Origin: Marinitoga hydrogenitolerans DSM 16785
GTDB lineage: Bacteria > Thermotogota > Thermotogae > Petrotogales > Petrotogaceae
Assembly: GCF_900129175.1 (NCBI RefSeq)
Contig: NZ_FQUI01000022.1
Span: 1 to 36,104, forward strand
DNA length: 36,104 nt
Direction of reading: 5' to 3'
The position numbers and the translations under genes are program-made. Under the pieces are notes generated by a model, which saw nothing but the letters and a program-made list of their open reading frames with translations, did not search any database and was not told where the DNA came from. Each line of letters opens with the position of its first letter. The stretch's first letter is position 1. This document shows, piece after piece, positions 24,179 through 33,335 of this stretch.

Positions 24179-25446
24179 AAATAATGCCAATAAAAAAAAT
24201 AAGAGCAAAAATAAATGTTCCTCCAGATAAATCAATATCCCATAGAATTTTAATTTTATCATCATTAGCAAATGAAAAAAGTGTTGTATATAATATTTTA
24301 AACTCAAAAGATGTAAAAAGAACCTATAATATTTTAAAAAAAATTGGTATTAAATTTAAAGGTGATTTTAATAAATTAATTATTATTCCAAATAAAATAA
24401 CCACACCAACACAACCTTTATACTGTGGAAATTCTGGAACAACAGCACGTTTAATGAGTGGCGTTTTATCCTCTAAAAACGGACTATTTATATTATATGG
24501 AGATAAATCGCTATCAAAAAGACCGATGAAAAGAATAATTGAACCATTGAATTTAATGGGAGCAGAAATAAAATCAAGAAATGGTGAAATGCCATTAATC
24601 ATTAAAGGTGGAAATTTAAAAGGTATTGAGTATACAATGCCTATACCAAGTGCTCAATTAAAGTCTTCTATAATTCTTGCAGGATTAAATGCTAAAGGAG
24701 AAACTATTGTTAGAGGAGATAAAGGTTCGAGAGATCATACAGAGAGAATATTAAAATATATGAATGCAAAAATTGAAGTGAATAATGAATTTATAAAAAT
24801 AAAAAAATCAGAATTAAAACCTATTGATAAATTTAATATACCAGGCGATTTCTCTTCAGCTGCTTTTTTTATTGCACTGGGGATATTGCATAAAAATGCT
24901 AAAGTTGAAATATATAATGTAAATTTAAATCCCACAAGAATAGGTTTTTTAAAAATATTGAAAAAAATGAATGCAAATATATATTATGAAGTAACAGAAA
25001 AATATCCAGAACCAATAGGTAAAATAGTTATTGAAACATCAAATGAGTTAGAAGGAATAAATGTACCTAAAGAGTTAATACCTAATGCAATAGATGAATT
25101 ACCATTGTTAGCATTGGTAGCTACACAAGCTAAAGGGAAAACTATTTTAAGAAATGCTAAAGAATTAAGAGTAAAGGAAAGTGATAGAATAAAAGCTGTG
25201 GTAAATAATATGGAAAGAATAGGGATTAAGATTAAAGAATTAGAAGATGGATTTGAAATAGAGGGAAAACAGAAAATAATTGGTGGGAAAATAAAAACGT
25301 ATAATGATCATAGAATAACAATGATGTTTTCAATAGCTGGACTTTTGAGTAAAGAAGGTATTGAAATAAATAATCCAAAAATAATAGATATATCTTTTCC
25401 AGGATTTTATAAAATCATAAAACATCTTGAAAAAGACGAATTTTAA
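24175..25446 (+). CDS. aroA: EPSP synthase (3-phosphoshikimate 1-carboxyvinyltransferase)
   Basis: EPSP synthase joins phosphoenolpyruvate to shikimate-3-phosphate in the sixth step of the shikimate pathway. The family motifs are in order: PPDKSISHR (Lys19, Arg24), GNSGTTARLMSG (about 85-96), SKRPMKRI, SAQLKSSIILAGL, PGDFSSAAFF, DELPLLALVA, RVKESDRI and YNDHRITMMF. The 423-residue length is normal. It is translationally coupled to aroF. The other shikimate genes are not in the window, so the pathway is either split over the chromosome or incomplete. No clear terminator follows; the next 250 bases are an AT-rich regulatory region. Confidence 0.96.
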   Translation: MKIMPIKKIRAKINVPPDKSISHRILILSSLANEKSVVYNILNSKDVKRTYNILKKIGIKFKGDFNKLIIIPNKITTPTQPLYCGNSGTTARLMSGVLSSKNGLFILYGDKSLSKRPMKRIIEPLNLMGAEIKSRNGEMPLIIKGGNLKGIEYTMPIPSAQLKSSIILAGLNAKGETIVRGDKGSRDHTERILKYMNAKIEVNNEFIKIKKSELKPIDKFNIPGDFSSAAFFIALGILHKNAKVEIYNVNLNPTRIGFLKILKKMNANIYYEVTEKYPEPIGKIVIETSNELEGINVPKELIPNAIDELPLLALVATQAKGKTILRNAKELRVKESDRIKAVVNNMERIGIKIKELEDGFEIEGKQKIIGGKIKTYNDHRITMMFSIAGLLSKEGIEINNPKIIDISFPGFYKIIKHLEKDEF

Positions 25447-25494
25447 TGTGATTTAAAATAAAAGAACTTAAGAATTTTTCGATTTGTTTTTTAA

Positions 25495-25523
25495 TTTACA
25501 TTTTTTTTACAATATATTATAAG
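25495..25523 (+). promoter_or_regulatory. Distal promoter of the peptide-type ABC operon
   Basis: TTTACA (25495-25500), a 17-base spacer and TATAAG (25518-25523) match the consensus in 5 of 6 positions each. Transcription would begin near 25530, giving a leader of about 187 bases. The leader shows only a weak inverted repeat, ATGAAA with TTTCAT, near 25539-25554. Confidence 0.55.
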
Positions 25524-25651
25524 TAAAAAGTAGAACATGAAAGAATTTTCATAATAATTAGTATTTTTGGAATATTAAGATTTATTATAACGAAATATAA
25601 AAGATAATAACTTTAGTGAAAATTTACTCCAAAGAAATGTTCATAAAGTAT

Positions 25652-25680
25652 TTGTAATTTTAATTTTTTTGTGGTAAAAT
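25652..25680 (+). promoter_or_regulatory. Proximal promoter of the peptide-type ABC operon
   Basis: TTGTAA (25652-25657), a 17-base spacer and TAAAAT (25675-25680) preceded by TGg form a good extended -10 promoter 36 bases before the binding-protein start. With the distal promoter this gives tandem control of the operon. Confidence 0.7.
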
Positions 25681-25716
25681 ATATCCGGAATAAATTTTAT
25701 ATAAGGAGGGGACTGT

Positions 25717-27552
25717 ATGAAGAAACTTTTAGTAGTATTATTGTTGGTATTTTCTATCTTCGCATTTGCTGAAGTTAAGAACCCTGATACAATTGTTGAT
25801 GTAACAATTGGAGAACCAGACACATTAGATCCTCATCAAGCATATGACACAGCAAGTGGTGAGGTAATATTTAATGTATATGATAACTTAATCGAGTATG
25901 TTGGATCAAGTTTAAGTGAATTTGCTCCAAGATTAGCAGAATCATGGGAAATCGATGGAAACACAGTTAAATTTAAAATTAGAAAAGGTGTTAAATTCCA
26001 CAGTGGAAATGAATTGACACCATATGATGTTGAATACACATTTGAAAGAGCATTAATAGGAAACCCTGGTGGAGGGCCTATCTGGATGCTTTATGAAGTA
26101 TTCTTTGGTGATTACTTTAGTTTAAAATCAGCAGTTAAAGGTTTAACAGGTCACAAATGGACAGATTTAGTAGATTCAGAAACAAAAGAACCTGTTAACG
26201 ATGAAGCAAAACAAATATTGTTAGACTTCTATAAAAAATATATCGATTCAAAAGTAGAAGTTGAAGGGGATTACGTTGTATTCCATTTAGCAGCACCAAA
26301 AGTATATTTCTTAAATATCATTGCTCAAGGTTCATCATGGGGTGCAATTTTAGATAGTAAAGCTGCAATGGGATTAGGTTTATGGGATGGAAAAGCAGAT
26401 GGATGGTGGAAATTCCATGATTGGAAAAAAGAAGATTCACCATTATATGCAAAAGAAATCGGTTCAGGTCCATATGAATTAGTAGAATGGAATAGAGCAG
26501 AGCAAAAGGTTACATTAAAAGCATTTGAAGAATATTGGAGAGGTCCAGCAAAGATTAAAAACGTAGTTATTTGGGGAGTAGACGAATGGTCAACAAGAAA
26601 AGCTTTATTAGAAAAAGGTGAAGCAGATATAGTTGCAGTACCAGCACAATACTTAAGCCAAATTAAAGGAAATCCAGATATTGAAATTATTGAAGGTTTA
26701 CCAAGTGTATCAGTTACTACATTAAACTTTAACTGGCAAGTAAAACCAGATTCACCTTATATTGGAAGCGGAAAATTGGATGGAAATGGTATCCCAACAA
26801 CATTCTTTGCAGATAAAAACGTAAGATTAGCATTTATTTATTCATTTGACTATAAAAAGATGATTGATGATGTATTAGACGGTTATGGAGAATTAGTACC
26901 AACAGCTATGCCAAAAGGATTTTTAGGTTATGATGATAATTTACCAAAACCAAAATTTGATTTAAAAGAAGCAACAAAATACTTCAAGAGAGCATATAGA
27001 GGACAATTATGGAGAAAAGGTTTCAAGATGACAATCCTTTATAATACAGGGAATGCTGCAAGACAGAAGGCTGCAGAATTATTAGCAGATTCTTTAAAGA
27101 AGATCAATCCTAAATTCCAAGCAGAAGTTAGAGGTGTTCAATGGCCAACATTCTTAGATGCTAGAAAAAATGGAAAAATGCCATTATACATCTTAGGTTG
27201 GTTAGCAGATTATCCTGATCCAAATAATTTTATTTACACATTCTATCACAGTGATGGTGATTATGGTTATTACTTTGGTGAAAAATATGCAGAATTTGCA
27301 AACAAACCTCAAGCATTCTTTGGTGGAAAATCATTAAATGAAATGATCTCTGAAGCATCAGCTTTAACAGATCCTAAAGCTAGGGAAGAAATCTATATTA
27401 AAGTACAACAATTTGTAATTAGAGAAGGTTTAGGTGTTCCATTATATCAACCGATTGGCGTAAGGGTTCACAGAAAATGGTTGAAAGGTTGGTATCCAAA
27501 TTCAATTAGACCAGGTGACGATTATTACCACTATTGGAAATCAGAAGAATAA
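25717..27552 (+). CDS. Family-5 extracellular solute-binding protein (peptide or oligosaccharide)
   Basis: A 611-residue periplasmic binding protein of the DppA/OppA family. A signal peptide (KKLLVVLLLVFSIFAFA) is followed by the family pattern: GEPDTLDPHQAYD, FNVYDNLIEY, LAESWEIDGNTVKFKIRKGVKFHSG and ELTPYDVEYTFERAL. Later come IGSGPYELVEWN and YILGWLADYPDPNNF. In Thermotogota this family binds oligosaccharides as often as peptides, so the ligand is left open. Phe TTC and Ile ATC codons are noticeably commoner here than in neighbours, which fits high expression. It heads a complete five-gene importer operon, with tandem promoters upstream and a terminator-like hairpin downstream. Confidence 0.93.
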   Translation: MKKLLVVLLLVFSIFAFAEVKNPDTIVDVTIGEPDTLDPHQAYDTASGEVIFNVYDNLIEYVGSSLSEFAPRLAESWEIDGNTVKFKIRKGVKFHSGNELTPYDVEYTFERALIGNPGGGPIWMLYEVFFGDYFSLKSAVKGLTGHKWTDLVDSETKEPVNDEAKQILLDFYKKYIDSKVEVEGDYVVFHLAAPKVYFLNIIAQGSSWGAILDSKAAMGLGLWDGKADGWWKFHDWKKEDSPLYAKEIGSGPYELVEWNRAEQKVTLKAFEEYWRGPAKIKNVVIWGVDEWSTRKALLEKGEADIVAVPAQYLSQIKGNPDIEIIEGLPSVSVTTLNFNWQVKPDSPYIGSGKLDGNGIPTTFFADKNVRLAFIYSFDYKKMIDDVLDGYGELVPTAMPKGFLGYDDNLPKPKFDLKEATKYFKRAYRGQLWRKGFKMTILYNTGNAARQKAAELLADSLKKINPKFQAEVRGVQWPTFLDARKNGKMPLYILGWLADYPDPNNFIYTFYHSDGDYGYYFGEKYAEFANKPQAFFGGKSLNEMISEASALTDPKAREEIYIKVQQFVIREGLGVPLYQPIGVRVHRKWLKGWYPNSIRPGDDYYHYWKSEE

Positions 27553-27596
27553 TAAGAAAACATTAATTATTTATTATTAATTTTAATTTAAGGGGA

Positions 27597-27630
27597 GGGG
27601 AAGACTCTTCCCCTTATTTTTTTGTTTTTT
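27597..27630 (+). terminator. Partial terminator between binding protein and permeases
   Basis: GGGGAAG, loop ACT, CTTCCCC (27597-27613) is followed by TTATTTTTTTGTTTTTT. The hairpin with its T-rich tail would stop or process most transcripts after the abundant binding protein, leaving less mRNA for the permease and ATPase genes. Confidence 0.8.
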
Positions 27631-27645
27631 AATGTTATATTTATA

Positions 27646-27654
27646 TGATATAAT
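27646..27654 (+). promoter_or_regulatory. Internal extended -10 promoter before the permease genes
   Basis: TGa followed by a perfect TATAAT (27649-27654) sits between the internal terminator and the first permease start at 27692. It may give separate expression of the last four genes. No good -35 is seen. Confidence 0.55.
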
Positions 27655-27691
27655 AAATTGGTTTATTAATAAAAGCTATGGAGGTGCTCGT

Positions 27692-28729
27692 ATGACGGCG
27701 TATATTATTAGGAGGTTACTGTTATTACCTCTTATAATTTTTGGAGTTACTCTCATTGTTTTCTCTATGATGCAATTATTAGGAGAAGACCAACTGTTAG
27801 CTGCATATGTTGATCCTAATTCTTTAGACAAAATGTCTGTGGAAGAATTAGAACTTGTAAAAGAGAAGTATGGTTTAAACGATGATCCATTTACAAAATA
27901 TGTAAAATGGATAGGATCTGTAGCTAAAGGTGATCTAGGTTGGTCTATAGTTGGTAAAGAACCAGTTAAAGATGCTATTATTAATAGGTTACCATCAACT
28001 GTTGAGTTGGCATTGTATTCTATATTTCCTATAATAGGAGTTGGGGTATGGTTAGGTGTTCAAGCGGCATTACATCGTAATAAATGGCAGGATCAATTAA
28101 TTAGAATATTTTCTATTGTTGGTTGGTCATTTCCGGATTTTGTTTTTGGTTTAATAATCCTTATGGTATTTTATAGTTGGCTCGGATGGTTCCCCCCTGG
28201 AAGAGTTAGTCTGTGGGTTGAAAATGTGTTAAATTCCCCGGACTTTCATCAATATACTAAATTAATTACTATTGATGGTTTATTAAATGGAAGATTAGAT
28301 GTGTTTTGGGATGGTTTAAGACATTTAATTGGACCTATTCTAACATTGTCATATTTATGGTGGGCTTATTTAATTAGAATTACAAGATCCTCAATGTTAG
28401 AAGTATTAAGCAAAGATTATGTAAGAACTGCAAGGGCAAAAGGGTTATCTGAAAGGGTTGTTATAAATAAACATGCAAAGAGAAATGCTTTAATTCCTGT
28501 TGCGACTGTTGCAGGGTCAATGATTATAGGATTAATAATGGGAGTTATAATAGTTGAGACAATATTTGTAAGACCTGGTATTGGAAGTTTTGCTGCAAAA
28601 GCAGCTGGACAACTAGATTATGCATCAATAATGGGTATGTTATTGTTCTCTTCGATATTGTTAATTGTTGGTAATTTGATAATTGACATATCATACGCAT
28701 TAATTGATCCAAGAATTAGATACGAGTGA
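27692..28729 (+). CDS. dppB: Dpp/Opp-type ABC transporter permease, DppB type
   Basis: A 345-residue inner-membrane permease. The N-terminus TAYIIRRLLLLPLIIFGVTLIVF is followed by a periplasmic segment and five further membrane helices. The EAA-type ATPase-docking motif YVRTARAKGLSERVVINKHAKRNALIPV (split: YVRTARAKGLSER, then KHAKRNALIPV) is intact. The C-terminus DISYALIDPRIRYE is typical of the family. I chose ATG 27692, 5 bases after GGAGGTG (27680-27686); the in-frame upstream ATG at 27632 would add 20 residues, has no ribosome site and would place the promoter inside the gene. It forms the channel with the DppC-type protein encoded next. Confidence 0.92.
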   Translation: MTAYIIRRLLLLPLIIFGVTLIVFSMMQLLGEDQLLAAYVDPNSLDKMSVEELELVKEKYGLNDDPFTKYVKWIGSVAKGDLGWSIVGKEPVKDAIINRLPSTVELALYSIFPIIGVGVWLGVQAALHRNKWQDQLIRIFSIVGWSFPDFVFGLIILMVFYSWLGWFPPGRVSLWVENVLNSPDFHQYTKLITIDGLLNGRLDVFWDGLRHLIGPILTLSYLWWAYLIRITRSSMLEVLSKDYVRTARAKGLSERVVINKHAKRNALIPVATVAGSMIIGLIMGVIIVETIFVRPGIGSFAAKAAGQLDYASIMGMLLFSSILLIVGNLIIDISYALIDPRIRYE

Positions 28730-28740
28730 GGTGAGTTGAA

Positions 28741-30111
28741 GTGAACGAAGAAGTTAAAAGGGCTCTCAGGAAGTTCTATAAAAACCCATCTGCAATGTTA
28801 GGGGTAATTTTATTAATATTTTTTATTTTAGTAGCAGCTTTTGCACCTTTATTAGCTCCACCTCAAATTCCAATTGATCCTGAAATAGAAAATATGGAAT
28901 CAATGATAGATGAATTAGAAGATACTAAAAATACATCATTAATAGAAGAATTAGTTGTATCTTTTTCTGATTATTATGACTTTACATATGGATTTTATTT
29001 AGATTATGCAGATGACATAAGAAATTTAGAAAAAGTTTTAAGCAATTATTTATCCAATAAAAATGATGAAAACTTTAATAAGCTAATAGAAACATTATCT
29101 CCATTAACAGAAGAATATATTTTAGATGAATCTTATTTATATAATTTACAAGATAATATAGATGATAAAAAAAAGTTTGAAGCAGCATTAAAAGATTTAG
29201 AAAATGGAATAAAAGCTTTTTTAGCAAAGGCAAAAAATGCTGAGAAAATGAAAGCTGAATTAGATGAAATAAATTCAAAAAATAATTCTGTAGAAGAGTT
29301 TTTACCAGCCGCAAAAAAATATTTTAAAGATTTAAAGAAATTATATATAAAGGATTTAAATTATGATCCATATTTAATGCCAATTGTGACTTATGAAAAT
29401 ACACCACAACCACCATCAAAAGAACATCCTTTTGGTATTAGTAATGGAAGAGATATATATTATGGTGTTGTTTGGGGGACAAGAACAGGGTTTAAAATAG
29501 GATTAATAGTAGTATCTGTAGCAACAATTGTGGGATTATTTGTAGGATCTATTTCTGCTTATTTTGGTGGTTGGGTTGACGAAGTATTAATGAGAATAAC
29601 TGATATATTTATGTCAATTCCATTTATGTTATCTGCTATGGTTTTAACAACTATATTAGGGACAGGACTTGATAAAGTTATGATCGCCATGATAGTATTT
29701 GGATGGATGGGATCAGCAAGATTAATTAGAGGAAATATTTTACAGGCTAAAAACGATCAATATGTATTGGCAGCAAAAGCATTGGGAGTTAAAGATTCAA
29801 AGATTATAATTAAACATATTTTACCTAATACAATATTTCCAGTGTTAATACAAGCATCTATGAGAATAGGTTCTATGGTTATAACTGCAGCAGTGTTAAG
29901 TTTCTTAGGAGTAGGAGCTCCTCAAGGTTACGCTGATTGGGGATCAATACTTAATTATGCAAGAAACTGGATTTTAGGTGGTACAGGAGGAGCATTTCAA
30001 TATTGGTATACAATAACCTATCCTGGTATTGCAATGGTATTATTTGTTTTAGCATGGAACTTAGTAGGAGACGCATTAAGAGATATCTTTGATCCGAAAC
30101 TACGCGGTTAG
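28741..30111 (+). CDS. dppC: Dpp/Opp-type ABC transporter permease, DppC type, with a large periplasmic insert
   Basis: A 456-residue permease, about 150 longer than the usual 290-310. Residues 1-40 include the cytoplasmic RRFYKNPSA-like start and first membrane helix. Normally about 25-30 residues separate this helix from the PPSKEHPFGISNGRD segment; here that segment begins near residue 223. The intervening stretch (about 47-220) is rich in Asp, Glu, Lys, Leu and Asn and looks helical. By topology it lies on the outer side of the membrane, where the binding protein docks. The rest is normal, with the docking motif YVLAAKALGVKDSKIIIKHILPN (split: YVLAAKALGV, IIIKHILPN). It starts with GTG, after GAGGTGAG. 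Confidence 0.92.
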   Translation: MNEEVKRALRKFYKNPSAMLGVILLIFFILVAAFAPLLAPPQIPIDPEIENMESMIDELEDTKNTSLIEELVVSFSDYYDFTYGFYLDYADDIRNLEKVLSNYLSNKNDENFNKLIETLSPLTEEYILDESYLYNLQDNIDDKKKFEAALKDLENGIKAFLAKAKNAEKMKAELDEINSKNNSVEEFLPAAKKYFKDLKKLYIKDLNYDPYLMPIVTYENTPQPPSKEHPFGISNGRDIYYGVVWGTRTGFKIGLIVVSVATIVGLFVGSISAYFGGWVDEVLMRITDIFMSIPFMLSAMVLTTILGTGLDKVMIAMIVFGWMGSARLIRGNILQAKNDQYVLAAKALGVKDSKIIIKHILPNTIFPVLIQASMRIGSMVITAAVLSFLGVGAPQGYADWGSILNYARNWILGGTGGAFQYWYTITYPGIAMVLFVLAWNLVGDALRDIFDPKLRG

Positions 30112-30128
30112 TTGAAAGGAGGCAAATA

Positions 30129-31136
30129 ATGAAAGAGCCAATATTAAAAGTAAATAATTTACATACATATTTTGATACAGAAGATGGCGAAGTAAGAGCA
30201 GTTAGAGGAGTTTCTTTTGATGTTCATGAAGGAGAAACTATAGCCATAGTTGGTGAATCAGGTTCTGGTAAATCTGTAACTTCGTTAAGTATAATGAGGT
30301 TGTTAGATGAAAATGGAAGAATCGCAGAAGGTGAAATAATATATAAAGAACAAGATATAAGTAAAATTCCTGAAGATGATATGAGACATATTAGAGGTAA
30401 AGAAATAGCTATGATATTCCAGGAACCTATGACAGCTTTGAATCCAGTTTTTACTGTTGGAGATCAAATAATAGAAATGATAATGCTTCATATGGGGATG
30501 GATGAAAAATCAGCGAGGCAAAGAGCAATAGATTTATTGAGAAAAGTAGGGATTCCAGAACCAGAAAAACGTGTAGATCAATATCCGCATGAGTTATCAG
30601 GTGGTATGAGACAAAGAGCGATGATTGCTATGGCGTTGTCCTGTAATCCAAAAGTATTAATAGCGGATGAACCTACTACAGCACTTGATGTTACTATTCA
30701 AGCACAAATTTTGGATTTAATGAAAGAGTTACAAAAAGAATATGGTATGGCTATTATATTTATTACACATGATTTAGGTGTTGTAGCTGAAATGGCAGAT
30801 AAAGCTGCTGTTATGTATGCAGGGAAAATTGTTGAATATGGAGATATAGTTTCTATATTTAAAAAACCAAAAAATCCATATACATGGGGATTAATGCAAT
30901 CAATACCAAAATTAAATGAAGAAGTTGATAGATTGATGTCAATACCTGGAACAGTGCCTAACCCTAGAAATTTTCCAAAAGGTTGTGGATTTTCTAACAG
31001 ATGTTTTCTTGCTAAAGAAAAATGTAAAAATGAAATGCCAGAATTGATAGAAATTGAACAAGGACATTACTCAAGATGTTTCTATATTGATGAATTAACG
31101 AAAGAAGTAGAGAAGTCAAGGGTAGGTGAAAAATAA
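30129..31136 (+). CDS. dppD: Dpp/Opp-type ABC transporter ATPase, DppD type
   Basis: A 335-residue cytoplasmic ATPase that energises uptake. It has Walker [11 protein letters not shown]-loop [12 protein letters not shown], signature [10 protein letters not shown], Walker [12 protein letters not shown] and switch His in THDLG. The C-terminal oligopeptide-transporter extension contains [15 protein letters not shown] and four cysteines ([15 protein letters not shown]). These match the conserved Cys set of OppD-type subunits, which may hold a metal or Fe-S centre. The ribosome site AGGAGG precedes ATG 30129. Its stop shares one base with the start of the next ATPase gene. Confidence 0.95.
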   Translation: MKEPILKVNNLHTYFDTEDGEVRAVRGVSFDVHEGETIAIVGESGSGKSVTSLSIMRLLDENGRIAEGEIIYKEQDISKIPEDDMRHIRGKEIAMIFQEPMTALNPVFTVGDQIIEMIMLHMGMDEKSARQRAIDLLRKVGIPEPEKRVDQYPHELSGGMRQRAMIAMALSCNPKVLIADEPTTALDVTIQAQILDLMKELQKEYGMAIIFITHDLGVVAEMADKAAVMYAGKIVEYGDIVSIFKKPKNPYTWGLMQSIPKLNEEVDRLMSIPGTVPNPRNFPKGCGFSNRCFLAKEKCKNEMPELIEIEQGHYSRCFYIDELTKEVEKSRVGEK

Positions 31137-32317
31137 TGTCTGAAAATAAAAAAGTACTTTTACAGGTTGATAATCTAAAAAAGTATTTTCCTGTTAGGGC
31201 AGGTGTTTTCAAAAGGGTTGTTGCACATGTTCAAGCTGTAGATGATATATCATTTAAAGTATATGAAGGAGAAACAATAGGGTTAGTTGGTGAATCTGGT
31301 TGTGGAAAAAGTACAACAGGAATGACTATATTAAGATTATTAAATCCAACATCAGGAAGGATTGTTGTTGATGAGATAGATACAACACCGTTATTTTTTC
31401 CAAAATCTAAAGTACGTAAATATATAAATGAGACTTATGTTGATAGATTTAATGAATTGAAAAATAAATATAAAAGCGAAGATGACGTTATAAAAAATCT
31501 TAAAGATGAAATAGATAAAAAATATGCAAAAATATTTTTTGATAAAGGATATAATGGTTTACATCAAGAAATGTTATCAAATTTAAATGAAAAAAGAAAA
31601 TGGTTTAGAAGAAATATGCAAATAATCTTCCAGGATCCTTATTCTTCATTAAATCCTAGATTGAGAATTAGAAGTATTATTGCTGAAGGATTATTTACAC
31701 ATGGATTAGTCAAAGATGGGGCAGAAGCAACAGAAAAAGTAAAGGATTTGTTAGATAAGGTAGGATTATCTCCAGAATATATATATAGATTTCCACATGA
31801 ATTTTCTGGTGGCCAAAGGCAGAGAGTTGGTATTGCAAGGGCATTAGCTTTAAATCCTAAATTGATTGTTGCTGATGAAGCGGTATCTGCCCTTGATGTT
31901 TCTATTCAATCACAGGTCATCAATTTATTAGAAGATTTACAAAATGAATTTAAATTAACTTATGTATTTATAGCGCATGATTTGGCTGTTGTGAAACATA
32001 TTTCAGACAGAGTTGCGGTAATGTATCTTGGAAAAATTGTTGAATTGGCTGATAAAAAAGATTTATTTGCAAATCCATTACATCCATATACAGTATCGTT
32101 AATGTCAGCTATTCCAATTCCAGATCCGGAATATAAAAAGAAAAGAATAATTTTGCAAGGAGATGTTCCAAGTCCTATTAATCCTCCAAGTGGTTGTAGA
32201 TTCCATCCAAGATGTCCTATAGCAAAAGATATATGTTCAAAAAAGGAACCGCCATTGGTTGAATTAGAAAATGGACATCAAGTTGCTTGTCATTTTGCAG
32301 GTCAGTTTAAAGGATAA
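31136..32317 (+). CDS. dppF: Dpp/Opp-type ABC transporter ATPase, DppF type, with an insert
   Basis: A 393-residue ATPase partner of the DppD-type protein. Walker [10 protein letters not shown] is at residues 52-60, the Q-loop [11 protein letters not shown] begins near 165, and signature EFSGGQRQR, Walker [13 protein letters not shown] and switch His AHDLA follow. About 100 residues lie between Walker A and the Q-loop, compared with about 45 in ordinary members. The extra part (about 85-150) is Lys/Asp/Glu-rich and probably helical. The C-terminal extension has the Cys set [15 protein letters not shown] and ACHF. The signature has Phe in place of Leu (FSGGQ), a common variant. A bidirectional terminator follows. 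Confidence 0.94.
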   Translation: MSENKKVLLQVDNLKKYFPVRAGVFKRVVAHVQAVDDISFKVYEGETIGLVGESGCGKSTTGMTILRLLNPTSGRIVVDEIDTTPLFFPKSKVRKYINETYVDRFNELKNKYKSEDDVIKNLKDEIDKKYAKIFFDKGYNGLHQEMLSNLNEKRKWFRRNMQIIFQDPYSSLNPRLRIRSIIAEGLFTHGLVKDGAEATEKVKDLLDKVGLSPEYIYRFPHEFSGGQRQRVGIARALALNPKLIVADEAVSALDVSIQSQVINLLEDLQNEFKLTYVFIAHDLAVVKHISDRVAVMYLGKIVELADKKDLFANPLHPYTVSLMSAIPIPDPEYKKKRIILQGDVPSPINPPSGCRFHPRCPIAKDICSKKEPPLVELENGHQVACHFAGQFKG

Positions 32318-32345
32318 AAAAATCCCGGAAATTCCGGGATTTTTT
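32316..32345. terminator. Bidirectional terminator between the importer operon and etfA
   Basis: An ATCCCGG / CCGGGAT stem with a 5-base AAATT loop is flanked by A-runs on the left and T-runs on the right. It can act for the plus-strand importer and the minus-strand etfA, whose stop codon is at 32344. Its core (ATCCCGG) is the same as in the terminator at 14780. Confidence 0.9.
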
Positions 32346-33324
32346 AATTTCTAATTTTTTCTTCTTTTAATTTGTTTATTAATTGAGGGATAACCTCATA
32401 TAAATCACCAACAATACCAAAATCAGCAATTTTAAATATAGGTGCATCTTTATTTTTATTAATTGCAATAATGCATTTAGAATCTTTCATTCCTGCAACA
32501 TGCTGTATAGCACCAGAAATTCCACATGCAATATATATTTTCGGTTTAACTGTTTTTCCAGTTTGTCCAACCTGAATTTCAGGGTTAGCCCATCCGGATT
32601 CAACAGCAGCTCTTGAAGCGCCTACACAACCATTTAGCAATTGAGCTAATTCTTCTAAAAGTTTAAAGCCATCCGGTTTTCCTAATCCTCTTCCGCCAGC
32701 TACAATTACGTTACTTTCAGAAATATCTTTTGATAATGAATTTTTATTAATAATATCCAATATTCTAATTAAGGGTTTATCATTTTTAAGTTCAATTTTT
32801 TCTACCTCATATTTAATATTTTCTGTTGGAACAGACATCTCAAAAACTCCAGGTCTTACAGTTGCCATTTGTGGAATATGTTCAGGACAATATATAGTTG
32901 CCATAATATTTCCACCGAAAGCAGGTCTAGTTTGCATTAGAAGTCCGTTTTCATCTAAATCAAGGTGTGTACAGTCTGCTGTTAATCCAGTATTTAATTT
33001 AGCAGCTAACCGTGGAGCTAAATCTCTACCAATATGAGTTGCACCAAATAATATAATATGAGGCTTTTTTTCAGTAATAATTTCAGCTAAAGCATTTGTA
33101 TATATAAGAGTGTCATAATGTTCTATATTATTATTAAATAAATGTATAATCTTTTTTGCACCATATTTTGCAATTTCATGAGATAAATCAGTTTTATTTA
33201 AATAAACAGCAACTAAATTTCCTTTTAATTTAGTAGCTAATTTTTTTCCTTCATTTAACAATTCTAAACTAACTTTTTTTATAGAATTATTTTCAGTTTC
33301 TATATAAACCCATACGTCTTTCAT
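32344..33324 (-). CDS. etfA: Electron transfer flavoprotein alpha subunit
   Basis: EtfA binds FAD and passes electrons between the beta subunit and acyl-CoA dehydrogenase. The 326-residue protein has the N-terminal Rossmann-like ETF domain. The C-terminal FAD domain carries VAGGRGLGKPDGFKLLEELA, GASRAAVESGW, QVGQTGKTVKPKIYIACGISGAIQH and INKNKDAPIF. This is the standard set of the family. It is the last gene of bcd-etfB-etfA, 11 bases after etfB. A GGGGG-type ribosome site precedes ATG 33324. No ferredoxin-like N-terminal fusion is present. Confidence 0.95.
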   Translation of the reverse strand: MKDVWVYIETENNSIKKVSLELLNEGKKLATKLKGNLVAVYLNKTDLSHEIAKYGAKKIIHLFNNNIEHYDTLIYTNALAEIITEKKPHIILFGATHIGRDLAPRLAAKLNTGLTADCTHLDLDENGLLMQTRPAFGGNIMATIYCPEHIPQMATVRPGVFEMSVPTENIKYEVEKIELKNDKPLIRILDIINKNSLSKDISESNVIVAGGRGLGKPDGFKLLEELAQLLNGCVGASRAAVESGWANPEIQVGQTGKTVKPKIYIACGISGAIQHVAGMKDSKCIIAINKNKDAPIFKIADFGIVGDLYEVIPQLINKLKEEKIRN

Positions 33325-33335
33325 GAAAAGCCCCC

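Noticed and set aside
25530-25716. Long leader of the importer operon as a riboswitch
   Set aside because: Only a 6-bp inverted repeat is visible and no conserved core of a known riboswitch class can be recognised.
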